Positions 11,923 through 24,132 of a DNA stretch of 64,000 nt are shown one piece after another. Made by a program: the position numbers and the translations under genes. Under the pieces are notes generated by a model. The model ran no database searches. It worked only from the letters and a program-made list of their open reading frames with translations, and was not told where the DNA came from. Where the stretch lies: contig NMRA01000102.1 of assembly GCA_002633005.1 (NCBI GenBank), positions 726,345 to 790,344 on the forward strand. Reading direction: 5' to 3'. The number at the start of each line of letters is the position of its first letter. Within the stretch, counting starts at the first letter, position 1. The DNA comes from Phoronis australis. Taxonomy: Eukaryota > Phoronida > Phoronidae.

Positions 11923-12328
11923 CAAAGAACAGCACTGTCATTTCTTTCCGTCATATTTAGGACAGTTACAGTTACTACCAATGTTTTTGATTTAATACTT
12001 GAGAGCGGTACATACATGCCAGAGTGTACATAGTACCAGTGCTGGAAATTGTGATCAACTTTTGCGTGGCGTTTGGCTGTCCAGCGTTTATGGATAAACC
12101 CGGTGATATACTATGTTCTTATATAAAAACCAATGGGCCAACCCCACCGTCCTAAAATTCTCCTTGATTCCATTTGGCATTTCGGGGGTGCGTATGTCTG
12201 ACGGGCAAACGACGAAAACGGGGTCGTAGTGCGCAGCGCCACTGCCGGTCGCCTGGGATATCGCGGGAGAGCCTATACTTAGCCATAGTTCCGTTACGAA
12301 TGCGTCGTGTTCCGAATTTGACACTTGA

Positions 12329-13181
12329 NNNNNNNNNNNNNNNNNNNNNNNNNNNNNNNNNNNNNNNNNNNNNNNNNNNNNNNNNNNNNNNNNNNNNNNN
12401 NNNNNNNNNNNNNNNNNNNNNNNNNNNNNNNNNNNNNNNNNNNNNNNNNNNNNNNNNNNNNNNNNNNNNNNNNNNNNNNNNNNNNNNNNNNNNNNNNNNN
12501 NNNNNNNNNNNNNNNNNNNNNNNNNNNNNNNNNNNNNNNNNNNNNNNNNNNNNNNNNNNNNNNNNNNNNNNNNNNNNNNNNNNNNNNNNNNNNNNNNNNN
12601 NNNNNNNNNNNNNNNNNNNNNNNNNNNNNNNNNNNNNNNNNNNNNNNNNNNNNNNNNNNNNNNNNNNNNNNNNNNNNNNNNNNNNNNNNNNNNNNNNNNN
12701 NNNNNNNNNNNNNNNNNNNNNNNNNNNNNNNNNNNNNNNNNNNNNNNNNNNNNNNNNNNNNNNNNNNNNNNNNNNNNNNNNNNNNNNNNNNNNNNNNNNN
12801 NNNNNNNNNNNNNNNNNNNNNNNNNNNNNNNNNNNNNNNNNNNNNNNNNNNNNNNNNNNNNNNNNNNNNNNNNNNNNNNNNNNNNNNNNNNNNNNNNNNN
12901 NNNNNNNNNNNNNNNNNNNNNNNNNNNNNNNNNNNNNNNNNNNNNNNNNNNNNNNNNNNNNNNNNNNNNNNNNNNNNNNNNNNNNNNNNNNNNNNNNNNN
13001 NNNNNNNNNNNNNNNNNNNNNNNNNNNNNNNNNNNNNNNNNNNNNNNNNNNNNNNNNNNNNNNNNNNNNNNNNNNNNNNNNNNNNNNNNNNNNNNNNNNN
13101 NNNNNNNNNNNNNNNNNNNNNNNNNNNNNNNNNNNNNNNNNNNNNNNNNNNNNNNNNNNNNNNNNNNNNNNNNNNNNNNNN
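12329..13181. other. Assembly gap (853 N)
   Basis: This is a run of undetermined bases. Open frames spanning it are artefacts. It lies in the presumed large intron of the receptor gene and downstream of the THAP exon, so exons may be hidden. Confidence 1.
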
Positions 13182-13682
13182 CAGTGGCTCGGAAACTGAT
13201 CAGATATCACGAATATGGACCATCCAAAGTTCAGTGGAAACTAAACTTCCAGTCAAGAAAATACTATACTAGTGAGCCAAAGTAATGTGCACCGGATTAT
13301 GTTGGTGAAATAGCCACGAAGCTGCAAATCTACTTACTCGTCGAATTCAGGTTCCGCTTTGGCCACAGCACCGTCAGGGCAGAAGTTTTACATTGAAAAT
13401 CATTATTTGAGTAATGTAAATGTAAATAAAGATTCCCCTAACACCTAGCCATGGGATGGAAATCGAGTTGTTTCACAACAGTTTCTGCCAGCAAACACCA
13501 AATTAGCATGAGCTCACACGGCCTAGGTGTCCCGTCAATTAGTTTGCACCTAAAGCCGGTAACGCATTGATTTATTCATTGCTGACTTCTCAAATCATTT
13601 GCACTCACAAACACTCCAAAGGCATTACAAATTGCATCTAATGAGACAAACTTTGTTTCAGTTTTATATAAGTATTGGTTAG

Positions 13683-14048
13683 GGTGAGAATAATTCATTT
13701 TGTAACAGAACGCTCAGTAATAAACGCCAACATGGCCGGGCAACTCGCAATCCCGACTTAGGACGAGCTCATCAGTCCCGACTTCGCAGGTGGATCGTTA
13801 AATTTACAGGCTATCAATTCGAACAGGAATACAGTGATGAAGAAATACTAGAGAGGTGCCATGAACAAGCTCAGACAACGGAACTTAAGGAGTTATTTGG
13901 TAAGCCGGCATTCGTCAGGCACTGTCGACGTCTGCAGGCCACAGACACGGAGATGTTTCACGGCCTCATACTTGCTATTTACAGCGTACATTTCATTCTT
14001 CACTACCATGAGCCACTTCCTAAGCATTGTGGACTCTCGAGGAAGTAA
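13683..14048 (+). CDS. Unrecognised coding-like open frame without a start codon
   Basis: The frame is open for 121 codons to a stop at 14046-14048. From about 13790 it has a clearly protein-like composition, with fragments WIVKFTGYQFEQEYSDEEIL, ELFGKPAFVRHCRRL and MFHGLILAIYSVHFILHYHE. An AG at 13788-13789 (CTTCGCAG) could be an acceptor feeding this frame in phase. There is no early in-frame ATG. I do not recognise the family. It may be an exon of a gene broken by the nearby gap, or transposon debris. A competing frame (13861-14187) on the same strand is less protein-like. Confidence 0.35.
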   Translation, partial: GENNSFCNRTLSNKRQHGRATRNPDLGRAHQSRLRRWIVKFTGYQFEQEYSDEEILERCHEQAQTTELKELFGKPAFVRHCRRLQATDTEMFHGLILAIYSVHFILHYHEPLPKHCGLSRK

Positions 14049-14051
14049 AAA

Positions 14052-16210
14052 AAAACGATATACCCGCTTTCCTCGCAGCTGCTTAGTTCGGACAAGCGGG
14101 AACGATGCACCACAACATAGCGGCATTCACTCTGCATATGAACCACTGACGTCGCTAGCGTCGTTTCTCACCTTCCTCACAGGTTAACGCGACACCTCTT
14201 GGCAAGGTAAGGTCGACCGTACGCAAGGCGATGTGGATATAGACCGATTAAGACGTCAAAAAAGACTAATTAAATCGGGTGGCATTCTCATTTAAGAAAA
14301 CCCAAGGAACTCAAAGTCCTCCTCATTTCCTGTAGAAAGTTCTGATGCAGGCTACTGCGCATACTGGAATGACAACACGGACAGTTCGTCCTAAGTGACC
14401 GGGTACCCAGCTTTGGAGTGCCTAGATCAAATTTATTTGAGGGCCTTCGTAAAATTTCAGTTTTCAAGAAAATAGATTGTTTGGAGTAAACCCCCGTTGA
14501 GCAGCGACCTGTTTACAACAGAACAAAAATCAAATCTATTTCCAAAAAACAAGCTTTGGAACATCTCAACCGATTTTTTCCATACAAATTGATCATAAAC
14601 AAAAAGATATTTACTTTTCATACAAATGAATAGTGCTTCACCCAAAGCAGTGGTAGATCATGCCCGGGAAATATAGTAACGTTGGATTTTAAGCTGACCT
14701 TAAGACACAAGGTATTTGCCCTGATTCATTGATGGAGGGGACTGTTTTGTAAGTAGTCGTGAGACCTGTTCTCCCAATCTGAAACTTATCGGCACCCATG
14801 TACCATTAATCAAACTAGACAATGCCAATGGGGCAAACCCCATTGAAGAGCGGTGTTGCCACTCAAATGGTCGCCCATATTTTAAATATTTCAGTAAACA
14901 ATTCTTAAAACTTCTCTATGCTAAATGACAAATCACCAATCCAATCGGATGCCCTCTATACTCTCCACAAAGTTAACCAGGCGGTTCCTACCCAAGTCGA
15001 CTAGTACCCAAGCCATCTACCATATTTCATTTATAAATAACGGCAATATTGGGTCAATGTACATAGACATGAAACGGTTGTTTCGATTCAAGCATAGCCT
15101 TACAAATAAAACTGTTTTGGAACATATTCGTACATTGACGGAATTTTCCCCCTAGCCCCGAGGTGAGAAAGTCTAACTTATAAAATAGCGATTCTCTCGT
15201 TCTCTTCTTTACACTTCACAGTCGATTAATCCAAAGTGGCTCTCATTCATTCCCTTGCATACATTTATTCACTCACTAGTAACATCGAGCCCAGTCTCAG
15301 AGGAGTAGGATACAATTTTGTGCAATGCTCTATTGTCTGCCAGTGAAAGTCAGGATTAGAGCCTGTGTCTCACAAACGAGAGTCCGGAGCTCAAACCCAT
15401 GACCCACACAGTCTACAAATAATGAGATCAAACACGTTTTGAGTGATTTGCTAAACGGCAAAAAAATACAGTTTTTATCACTGAAACTGGACTTTATCCA
15501 GGGTTGAAAAACTATTCACCAGTGGGGATGTGGGCGCCTGGGACTGACTGGTAGAACACCTACTGAATTTTGAATTAAAAAAGACCAAGTAATAATTCGC
15601 GGATATTAATAATATTATTACCAGTCACTAACATCCAATCGCAACTTCTGCGTACCTTTTTCCATGGATGTTCACTGGACGAACCAGCTGGGACTGAGTC
15701 TTCGACTACAGGACCCAGGGACATGAAAGGGATCGAGGGAGAAGGGCTCCAATACAGAAAAGCCGTGAACACAAATTGTTCCTATGGAATCTGTCACCTT
15801 CTCCTCCATGTCCGAAAGGTCGGAATTATCTGAATAGCCCACCTGTCCGTCAGTGTATCTTTCAAGGTATCTCTCATCTACGCTGTTGTACTCACTTCTA
15901 CACCCATTGTTTCCTTTGTGTTCCAGTACAGATGAGTGACAAACGAAAATGGCGCGGTTTCTATTTTCCGTTACATTAATGTCGTTACAGCATCACGGCA
16001 CTAAATATGTAAATAACTTTGTATAGTGACGTACAATTCAGTTAATGTTAAGAATATAGCAATCATAATCATAAACAAGAATTTAGATCATATTGCTGTT
16101 CAGATTGGTTTGGACCTTGCAATTTCCTCTTTAAGTCACATTGAATCTTATAACATATTTGGGCATTGCTATAAGATAATCACGTACTTAGAGGTAGACT
16201 GGGCGCAGAC
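14052..16210. other. Non-coding stretch
   Basis: No supported gene, RNA or repeat. The short frames at 15575-15979 have no recognisable motif. Confidence 0.35.
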
Positions 16211-16216
16211 GTTGTC

Positions 16217-16360
16217 ATGCTCCCGGAAAATGACATCTCCACTTTTACTGATGACATCAACAGTATTGACAGTTATATTCAATTCACCATGGAGACAGGT
16301 ACCTCAATAAACCTCCAACTTCTTAATAAATCGTTCGAATTCTATGGCTGTTTCAAACAA
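16217..16360 (+). mobile_element. Probable Penelope-like RT fragment
   Basis: The frame reads MLPENDISTFTDDINSIDSY and then IQFTMETG. This resembles the segment that follows the YIDD box in Penelope-like RTs (a line about filaments of the type IN-x-x-x-P-x-IKFT-x-E). The first element in this window has the equivalent INKFHPTIKFTHDIS. Only about 40 residues are recognisable, so the call is tentative. It lies in the presumed receptor intron, 800 bases before the main exon. Confidence 0.35.
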
Positions 16361-17156
16361 TACAATTACATTATCCTCAAACAGAAAACAGCTAGTACAC
16401 ACCGTATTCACGTAGTCACCATTTTAAAAATTAGCCTCTTTTTAGGTTTTAAAAGTAAAATAATTTTGCGCTTAAATACAGCGCACAGCGTGATTTTTAA
16501 ATGTGCCTCGTTATTACCAGGCCTCAAATGCATTTAAGCAGATTCCAACAAGTGCTGTAGCGTTACGTCATTTTGTGTCAACTTCTGCTAACAGTGCAGA
16601 CACTGAGCCATAGTGATCACTGGTCAAAACAAGAAAACTGTAGTCCCGATGGTTCAGTGGACTACGGTGTCTCCACCATAAAACATTTAGCCTATCACTC
16701 GCGCGTTCCGTAAACGCAAGACACACTCGAGGCACTTGCGACAAGAAGGTTTTGCAGATGGAACTGAAGTAGAGAATTCTATCCCATACATGTATTTCCG
16801 CATTTTAACCTTGCCTTTTTATCATTTTGCTGGTGTACGCGAGCAAGATCTCGATCGTACACTCCCGAAGCTCTCGCCTTTGGTATCATGGTTGTGTGCG
16901 GTCTTGCGTCCTTGGAACGCACTTGTGGTGTTGACGGACCATTAACGACTATAGGCATTGATGCATTTGAAACAAAGGACTCGCGCAGGATTACATATAT
17001 CTACATCTTATATCTACAGTTACACTCGTGTAAACGTTATTGGTGTCGGGGTTCAAAGATCACCAACAATTTAATTCCTTGCACAGTGTTTTTTCACGGT
17101 ACAAATTAACTTACATGTATACACTGTACATACTATAAGACGTGTTATGTTTTCAG

Positions 17157-19324
17157 TGTTCCAGACGTGTGGCGTTTCCTGTGATTCTCACCCTTCTAAG
17201 CCATCGTTGAATCAAGCCTGCGGTATTACGTGCTCATCGCCTTTCGTGGAAGATACGAGACATCGTCAGAAACAAGTGTGTTATTGTGATCAGTTCTGTA
17301 CCGACTTCGGTGATTGTTGTCACGATTACAAACCAATTGCAACAAATTTTACATCAATCAACATCTACACAGAATGTCTTATGTTAGATTATGGCATTTA
17401 CCCTTTCGGCAGTATAGTGATCTCGCGCTGTCCGGATGATTTTACCAACGCTAATGTTACCAGCAAGTGTCACTCTGTAAACTATGATGACGTGTTTCAG
17501 ACTTTGCCCGTAAACGGATTCTTGAGAGACGGTAGATACTACTCCTTCCGGAACATTTATTGCGCAATCTGTCATCGTGCGGACGTGTCACAAATCCTTA
17601 GAAAAGGAACATTTTGGGAAACAAGTTTCGCCCTAAGAGATGAATTTAATATGTTGACCTACGAAGAGCAAATGTTGCTCTTGAATCTCACTGTGCAAAA
17701 TCTCACCGGCATAGCACGTGTACAAGCCATCTACAAATCAAATTATTTTAAAATGGAATCCAAGGCACCATCGCTCTCACACCATTGCAAAGTACAGGTG
17801 GAACACAGAATCACTGGATGCAAGAACCGTTGCCCAAGAAACACGACAGAATGCTCGTCATACATGTATTTCTCAGACTACTTTCTTGATACTAACGATA
17901 GTGCTAAGTTAGAATTCCCGCATTGTCCAGATATGGGCTGGCCAATTATATATTGTTTCGACCCCCGTTACCTCCCCATTCTAGAGTCTTCCAGTTTTTT
18001 GCACCTAATAGATTTTACAGGGCTAACTGACGAATTCAGTACGAAGATAATTAGGTCATCTGACATATGCTCCAAGAACAGAATCTATGATAAGCTAGCA
18101 CAGAAATGTCGCACATTAGTTTGTTCGAGGGGAGAATATAGAATGGTTGATGGGTCCTGTGGTCAAGGATCTGTAAATATCATGGGAATGAACAATACGT
18201 CTTTGAATTATACCCTTACTGCCAATGATTCTGTAGAGTTTAAGTGTCCCATGATCACATACACAGATGACGAGTATGAAGTGAAAAACGACGTTGCATA
18301 TGTAAACTCTGGATTGTCGTTTCAGTCAGGTGACTACTTCATTCAAGGCAACTTACTGCATGTGTGCAATCCGTTCACGAATGGGTCTGATCTTCGTTTC
18401 TTTGAATACAACAAAATTCAGTACAAACTGACGCTCGCTGGAAACGTAATCAGTTTGTGTGGTCTTGCGATATTTGTGCTGACGTACGCACTTTTTAAGG
18501 AACTTCGAGCACTCCCAGGTCAAATTATGATGAACCTCGCTATAACACTTTTCATGGCGCAACTTATAATGTTAACTGCAATTGATCGTACTGAATTTCC
18601 AGCATTATGTAAGACAGTGGCTATAGTTGAACATTTCCTGTGGTTGTGCGCGTTCTTTTGGATGAACAGTATGTGTTTTTCTGTTTTCAAAACGTTTCAT
18701 AAAATTATGGAGAAGCGACAACCGTCCCCGCATGCAATTTATAAGTATATTCTGTATTCTGTACTGAGCCCTTTATTGATAATTGCCACGTGCGTTACGT
18801 TGGAGTTCGCCACTGATATACCATTCCAATATGCAAATGAGGAGAGGTGCTGGATTTCCGGTTACGAATCAATTCTTTATGGTTTTGCAATACCCTTAGC
18901 GATTATCATATTCATTAATATCATTTTCATCGTATACACGGTTATCCAGTTTATAAGAACCAAGCGTCATGTTAGAAAGCATGTTAAGAACAACGGTGAA
19001 AATAACCGTGTGCTTCTGATAACAATTAAACTTTCCACTGTAATGGGAAGCACGTGGATATTTGGCTACTTGGGAGCTCTTACTGGAAGTCACGTGTTAT
19101 GGTATTTATTTATCATCTTCAACTCATTGCAAGGATTCTTCATATTCCTGGCTTACATCTGCAGAAAAACGATATTCTTGAAATACCGAAAGCTTTTTTC
19201 AAGGAAAAAGAACTCCAATCCTTCGTCATCCTTCACCGACGGTTATCAGAAAACGACTGAGACTGTGTGTAGCATATACACCGATTGTACTGAGGTAAAT
19301 AAATCAAAAACAACCAATATGTAA
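17157..19324 (+). CDS. Somatomedin-B-domain seven-transmembrane receptor (family-B/adhesion-like), main exon
   Basis: One uninterrupted exon encodes about 722 residues. The acceptor is TTTTCAG ending at 17156. The ATG at 17147 lies inside the acceptor tract and is probably not used. Numbering from that ATG, a somatomedin-B domain lies at about 25-76 with the canonical eight cysteines (C25, C29, C45, C47, C51, C57, C58, C76) and CYCDQFC and DCCHDY motifs. A Cys-rich, glycosylated ectodomain (about ten N-x-S/T sites) follows, with the YCAIC motif near 138-142. A 7TM bundle follows at about 427-690, with ERCWIS before TM5, STWIFG in TM6 and NSLQGFFIF in TM7, typical of secretin/adhesion receptors. 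The proteolytic GPS is not recognisable, as in methuselah-like receptors. The tail is about 45 residues, rich in Ser, Thr and Lys. It is a plasma-membrane receptor with unknown ligand. A 3' AATAAA lies at about 19992. Confidence 0.93.
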
Positions 19325-21100
19325 ACATCAGGTGCAATGATTGTATTATTGTTGCAGTTTTCAAAACATAACGTGCTCCTCTACACAAGGAGTACGTTTC
19401 AATGGATTAATCACTCTTCCATACCGCGCAGGGCTACATTTCGGCCGAGGATTGAGATAGAATGGTTTCATATAAGGGTACCCTTACTTTTGCCACCTAT
19501 TATCGATGTAAATACTGCCGAGATAGTTGTATTTGTGCCGTTTCAACGTCCCAAGCTCATAATGTAACATTGCTTTGTGGCAGCCAGTCCATCGAATCAA
19601 TAGTCAGCGGTTGTGTTCGTGTATTAGTCGCGCACAAAAAAACTCTATCACACATAACTCCAGTTCTAGAATTATTAGATTTAAATTCACATCAGACACA
19701 AATTGATATTAGAAATTTTCCAAAACTTCTTTTAAAGCGAGTGAAGACTGACGTACAAATTTCAACCAATAGTCACTGCATGCACTGATTTTGACCGATA
19801 AAACATCGGGTTACCATGGCAACGGTGCACGTTTCACCTTGGCCACCTCCCTAAGTTAAAATAGTCACTGTATGTGATTTGAGCATGGCTGTCTGCTTCT
19901 AACACGACTTTGTCATCACAACCAAAATTGATGCTTCTGGACCGCTGTCAGAGATAAAAGAGAGTTAGGTGGGCGAAATTTGGAAATTTATAATAAAGTA
20001 ACCACGGGCCAGGCGAACATCTCCTACATGTGTACAAGTGTTACCTTTATTCATGGTGTTGTCGGTTCGTAATGTTTGTTATCTAGTAGTTAGTGTTAAA
20101 TTGACTTCACTGATTGTAAAGATTGGCAACCCCACATTAAGAACCTACTCCTTGGTTTCACGGTATCAACTATGGTGCATTCGCCTAAGCTACTGGCGCA
20201 GGTGGATAGCCCTAGCGGAATATGAAAATGTCTTAAACTGGGTTGATTTTGTGTGTCTTTATCTATTAGGTGTTCATGTTTCTATGGTTATGGAAGAATT
20301 TGAAAATATACGCTTTCATGTCTTAAAACTTGTCATTGTCAAAAATGGTCAATAGCTTTAACAATGGGAACTACTGGACAAAATGGGCCTGGAGCCCTAC
20401 ATGGCTGTTTTAATGTATCATGTCGACACGGTTGTAACGATTGGACAGATGTGAGTGAAGATGGGATCGCTTGTTTCCTCAGTCGTAACACGACGAGATC
20501 ACAGACCTACTTCAAATACTGCTGTATGAGATTTCGGATAATAATACCCTTTTCACGAATATCTATGGTTGAATAACATTGAAATCTCGTCATGGAGAGG
20601 TTTGACAATCTTATTGCACTGTTCAGTTTTTGTTTTATTATGTTCGTTTTTTTCCGTAACATGAGGATAAAATTCCGTTTCAAGGTGGTTCTGCTAAATC
20701 ATTTTTATCGCTACACTGAGCATATTTTGTATTTAAAGTTTCCCGAGATTGAATGTACATGTATTTTGCAAGATACATGTGAATTATTGTAAAAATGACC
20801 AATTTTTGTGAATAAGGTTTGAGATAACCTTAAAGAAATGTTGCTATCCCTAATAGTCATTCCATAAGGCAGACCATCGCAGGGTCCGGCCACAGAACAC
20901 GCACCTTGACAACGGGATGGACACTAGAATAACGTTTAAGTGCCGGAGATCTCAGATCGGGCTAAATCTCACATGAGGAGCCACAATATATTTTATTTCA
21001 TTTAAACCCATGAACACAACAAGAAGCCAGTTAATTCTGCTTAAGGTGTCAAAGATAAGACTGCGAAAGAGAAAGTATCGACTCTTGTCCATGATATTTC
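19325..21100. other. Receptor 3' flank and non-coding stretch
   Basis: It contains a possible polyadenylation word (AATAAA at about 19992). Nothing else is supported. Frames of 60-108 codons overlap and lack motifs. Confidence 0.35.
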
Positions 21101-21104
21101 GTGC

Positions 21105-21440
21105 ACGGATCCTGGATGTGAGGAAACAGATATTGGCGAAACCACGGAAGCCCTGAAAAATTGGATCAGTCAATATCGCCGACTCAGTTACGGAGACTGT
21201 GATCATTCAGCGGTATTCTCTCCCATGGCTGGTACGGACCATTCTTTTTCCATGGAAGATGTTACAATTCTACATGTAGAAAGGGGAGAAAACTGGTTTG
21301 GGCGAGGGGTTGAGGTGGCAATATATGAACGAGTGGAGAATCCCTGTTTAAACAGACAAGGGGACCTGGCGTTTCTGCTACCAAGAACATGGGATAGGGC
21401 GCTGAAACTTGTGAAAAAACAGATTCACAGCACAATTTGA
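21105..21440 (+). mobile_element. C-terminal GIY-YIG endonuclease fragment of a second Penelope-like family
   Basis: A single frame reads DIGETTEALKNWISQYRR (an IGET-R-x-L-like block), then HSFSMEDVTILHVERGENWF, GRGVEVAIYE, NPCLNRQGDLAF and LPRTWDRAL, to a stop at 21438-21440. The pattern W-x-x-RGV-x-E-A-I-Y followed by LN-R-x-G and LP-x-x-WD is the C-terminal part of GIY-YIG domains in Penelope-like elements. It differs clearly from the 1-1450 element, so it is a different family. No RT is adjacent, although the RT-like fragment at 16217-16360 might once have belonged to the same family. Confidence 0.7.
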
Positions 21441-22416
21441 TAACCCGTGATTTAAAAAATCACTTTTTAAGGTTGAGTGTGAGGAGAATTTCCAAATATG
21501 GTGCAATACCAGACCAAATTGACAAAATGCAACGCATATGATAGAGCTGTGTACTGAAAGAGGAAAACATGACCCAGATTTATACCTCAACTGGAAAAAG
21601 TTTATCCATATACCATTATATAATGTAGACCTACTTCTTAAAATTACGTCATACCTTGCAAAATATCACCAGAACATTTTTCCACGTTTCACAGCGTCAC
21701 CTCTCGTAGAACTGGGAAAGAGGTTCAATCACAACTACGTTATCGAGTCCGCGCTGGAAACTTAGAATACCTGTAGTTTTCGTGTAAAGTTGACATTGCA
21801 CCAGTCAGGATTAGTATACCTACAGTGACTTTAGGACATGAATAAAACTTTGCGAAGATGTTTTGCAGCAAAGACTGCAACAACTTGAAAGCGATGAATC
21901 TACATTTAAGTCAACAAACAAACAAAAGTATTTTCAGTGTACAGTGTAGGGGCCTACGCAACCATATCATAAAAACGACACCCTCTTGAAATGATTAAAA
22001 CACCCTGGGCCTCTCCCACATGATGGAGAGGGGGGTGTCACGTACCATTCCTACAACTAAAAGATCCTGACAAAGTTTTTCGTAACCTACATGCGTGACC
22101 GGAAAAGTACACATGGCAATAATTCAATAACCGAGGTAGAGCCACGTTCGTCCATCCATGTCCATCCCCTGTGTTTGCTTACATGCCCGAGAATACATCT
22201 ATAGAGCACATATAAACCCAAAGTTTCTACCATATGCGGAGCACGAGAGCACCAAATATCTCACAATTTGTTATGGCAACGCCTCCTTACTTACTTTTCC
22301 TATGGAAAAGACCCCCATGGAAACAAAATTCCATTCATAAAAGGTTTCTCAGAGCAAATGAAGGTGAAATATACAGTTCATGTATCTACATTATTTGGCG
22401 TGGCGTTCTATTGTCC

Positions 22417-22683
22417 TTATTTCAATGTGATTTCATGGAAACTCTCGTGCACGAAAAAAACATCGTTGTACCCGACTTTCTGATCGCTTGCAATGTCTGT
22501 CTCGACTAGTTATTCGATCGTTGACTCGATGTCCATTAGGTTTTCTTCTACGATTTCATAAATGCCTTCCATAACCCTATCATCAGTTGTTACAGCCTGT
22601 TCTTCGGAATTTTCGGGCTTACAAGTAATTGCGTCGTTGCTGACGGAGATCGATCGCTGAGCCTGGAGATGTTTTATATCCAT
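22417..22683 (-). pseudogene. Broken copy of the minus-strand acidic ORF (paralogue of 31856-32200)
   Basis: From the ATG at 22683-22681 the frame reads MDIKHLQAQRSISVSNDAIT, then PENSEEQ and VMEGIYEIVEENLMDIESTIE, then a TAA. It continues in the same frame as LVETDIASDQKVGYNDVFF, then HESFHEITLK and a stop at 22419-22417. Aligned to the 31-kb ORF, the frame and several motifs (DAI, ENSEE, VEGIxEI, FHEITL/FREITL) are kept without a frameshift, while the bases have diverged widely. That pattern suggests past selection on protein sequence, with one internal stop now breaking this copy. The family is not recognised. Confidence 0.55.
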
Positions 22684-23226
22684 TTGGGTGCATATGATTG
22701 AGCTCGCTGTATAGATCTACAGTTCTGAAAATTGTTACATCATATTTCATTCTCTATCCACATTTATCAGGTTTTCAAATTTAAATAAGAAGGTCGCATT
22801 TTAGCTTAGAGTTGATGAACATTCCTGCCAAAACATGTGTCGCAGCAGACATGCAGCACTTCACCGGACGTGCATTTCCAACCTGGCTATGCAATTGTTT
22901 AATGCATGTATATGTGCACGATTGTTAAGGCGGTTAAGCACACTAGAGGGATACCAAATCCCGTTTTGATGAATCCTACCTACCCGCGTCTTGTCTACTG
23001 CTAGTTCGGCATTGGCGTTTCACTTGAGTCACGAAGGCGGTTTTTAAAACCTTTTTTGCCATGTCAGGGAATTGAAATTCGATAATTCTTCTTGGCGATC
23101 AAAGATTATATCAAAATTTCGTTCCTGTTTTTAGTCAAAACGCTGCGCTGAGTTTCGGCTTAAAGTTTGGAGCTCATTTATGTTGTTGGTACATATACAT
23201 GTATGCAGGACGAATTCTTCATTTAC

Positions 23227-23450
23227 GCTTCTGTCCCTTTTGACTTTCTGATCACGTGATTCACAACCTCTCTCTCACCGTCGTACCTTGGATAGGTCCT
23301 TAGACTACATACGAAGTAAACGAAAGAAACGTGTCTTGTTACGCTTACGACTAAGGGTGAAATGGCGCTTTGCTTACATATGTGCAATTGCTCTACGCCG
23401 TTAGTTCTTATACGACAACGTTTGTCTACACTTATTTTCCTCTTGAGCAA
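23227..23450 (-). pseudogene. Exon-like remnant, paralogue of 34986-35218
   Basis: The reverse strand reads fragments IRTNGVEQL, then (after a frame change) HFTLSRKRNKTRFFRLL, then RTYPRYDGEREVVNHVIRKS, and ends at 23227 before GTAAATG. The 35-kb copy has IRFNDVKQL, HFMLSGQPNKSRLFRLIG, RTYPNHDVREIVNH and a GTAAGTG donor at the same place. The conserved donor and peptide blocks suggest an ancestral coding exon. The frameshift indicates that this copy is decayed. Family unknown. Confidence 0.45.
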
Positions 23451-24132
23451 CTAACTGGATAAAGATGACGTCGTCTGGTCCATCAAACAATCGTTTCCGG
23501 ATGACTGAATGAGGTGCAGTCTTCAAGGACAGATTATTGAGGTCGGGGTTTCGCTGAAAACTTTTACAAAAGTGTCGTCGCTTATTAACCGTGTCGGCAT
23601 GTTACTACACCAATGACTTACGTGGCCGACTTCCAGAATTATCACACAGAATATCACATTACATTCGTAGGCGATGAAGTTTGTTGATAAATGTACCTTA
23701 GCGATACTTGTATTGGTATGTGATATCCTGATGTTACCATGGTGGTGTCTATTGAATGGCAAGATCTTGAGCGTGATCACATTAGTTTTTTGTCCAGGGC
23801 CCAGTTGCTTATAAGTTATACGTTGTATAGCAACAAAGACGTTGCATTGTCACGCTAGCAACTAGGTCTACGGAAAGCTCTCGGGATGCCGATGCTCTCA
23901 TTAGAAATCTGTGTTGGATCAGCTGTAGTGATTTCTTCTGTTGTTTATATTTACGCTGATTTCTTGACCCCCCACGTTCGGGTCCTGAAAAAGGCATGGG
24001 TGCAGGAAGCAAGTGGGGTGGCGGGGAGTATCTGCTCCAGAGATGTGTAGTGGAGGTAACGATCCGCACTAAACAGGGGTGCAGGAAGCGCGGCAAAGGG
24101 CGGAGAACTAAAAAACACAGTTTTTTTAGAGG

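Larger units (their letters stand above)
21690..23800. repeat. Diverged segmental duplication, copy 1 (partner 31060-35560)
   Basis: Collinear similarity with the partner runs from a CACCTCTC(G/A)TAG block (21698 / 31072), through GCAAAGACT and CAACAAACAAACAAAAGTAT, TTTGCTTACAT(G/A)CCCGAGAA, GCTTACGC-type exon ends and a final GATCACATT / GATCGTTGA block (23780 / 35510). Both copies have the same orientation. Copy 2 is longer because of two insertions. The copies carry the minus-strand ORF family described at 22417-22683 and 23227-23450. Confidence 0.75.

Noticed and set aside
12152-13272. Open frames of 315-352 codons on both strands
   Set aside because: They consist almost entirely of the N gap.
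16640-16720. tRNA-like A box (TGGTTCAGTGG)
   Set aside because: No convincing B box or cloverleaf follows; a decayed tRNA-derived SINE is possible but cannot be supported.
17147-17156. ATG at 17147 as the receptor start
   Set aside because: It lies in the pyrimidine/AG acceptor tract and gives a protein without a signal peptide; the splice from 4898 explains the exon better.
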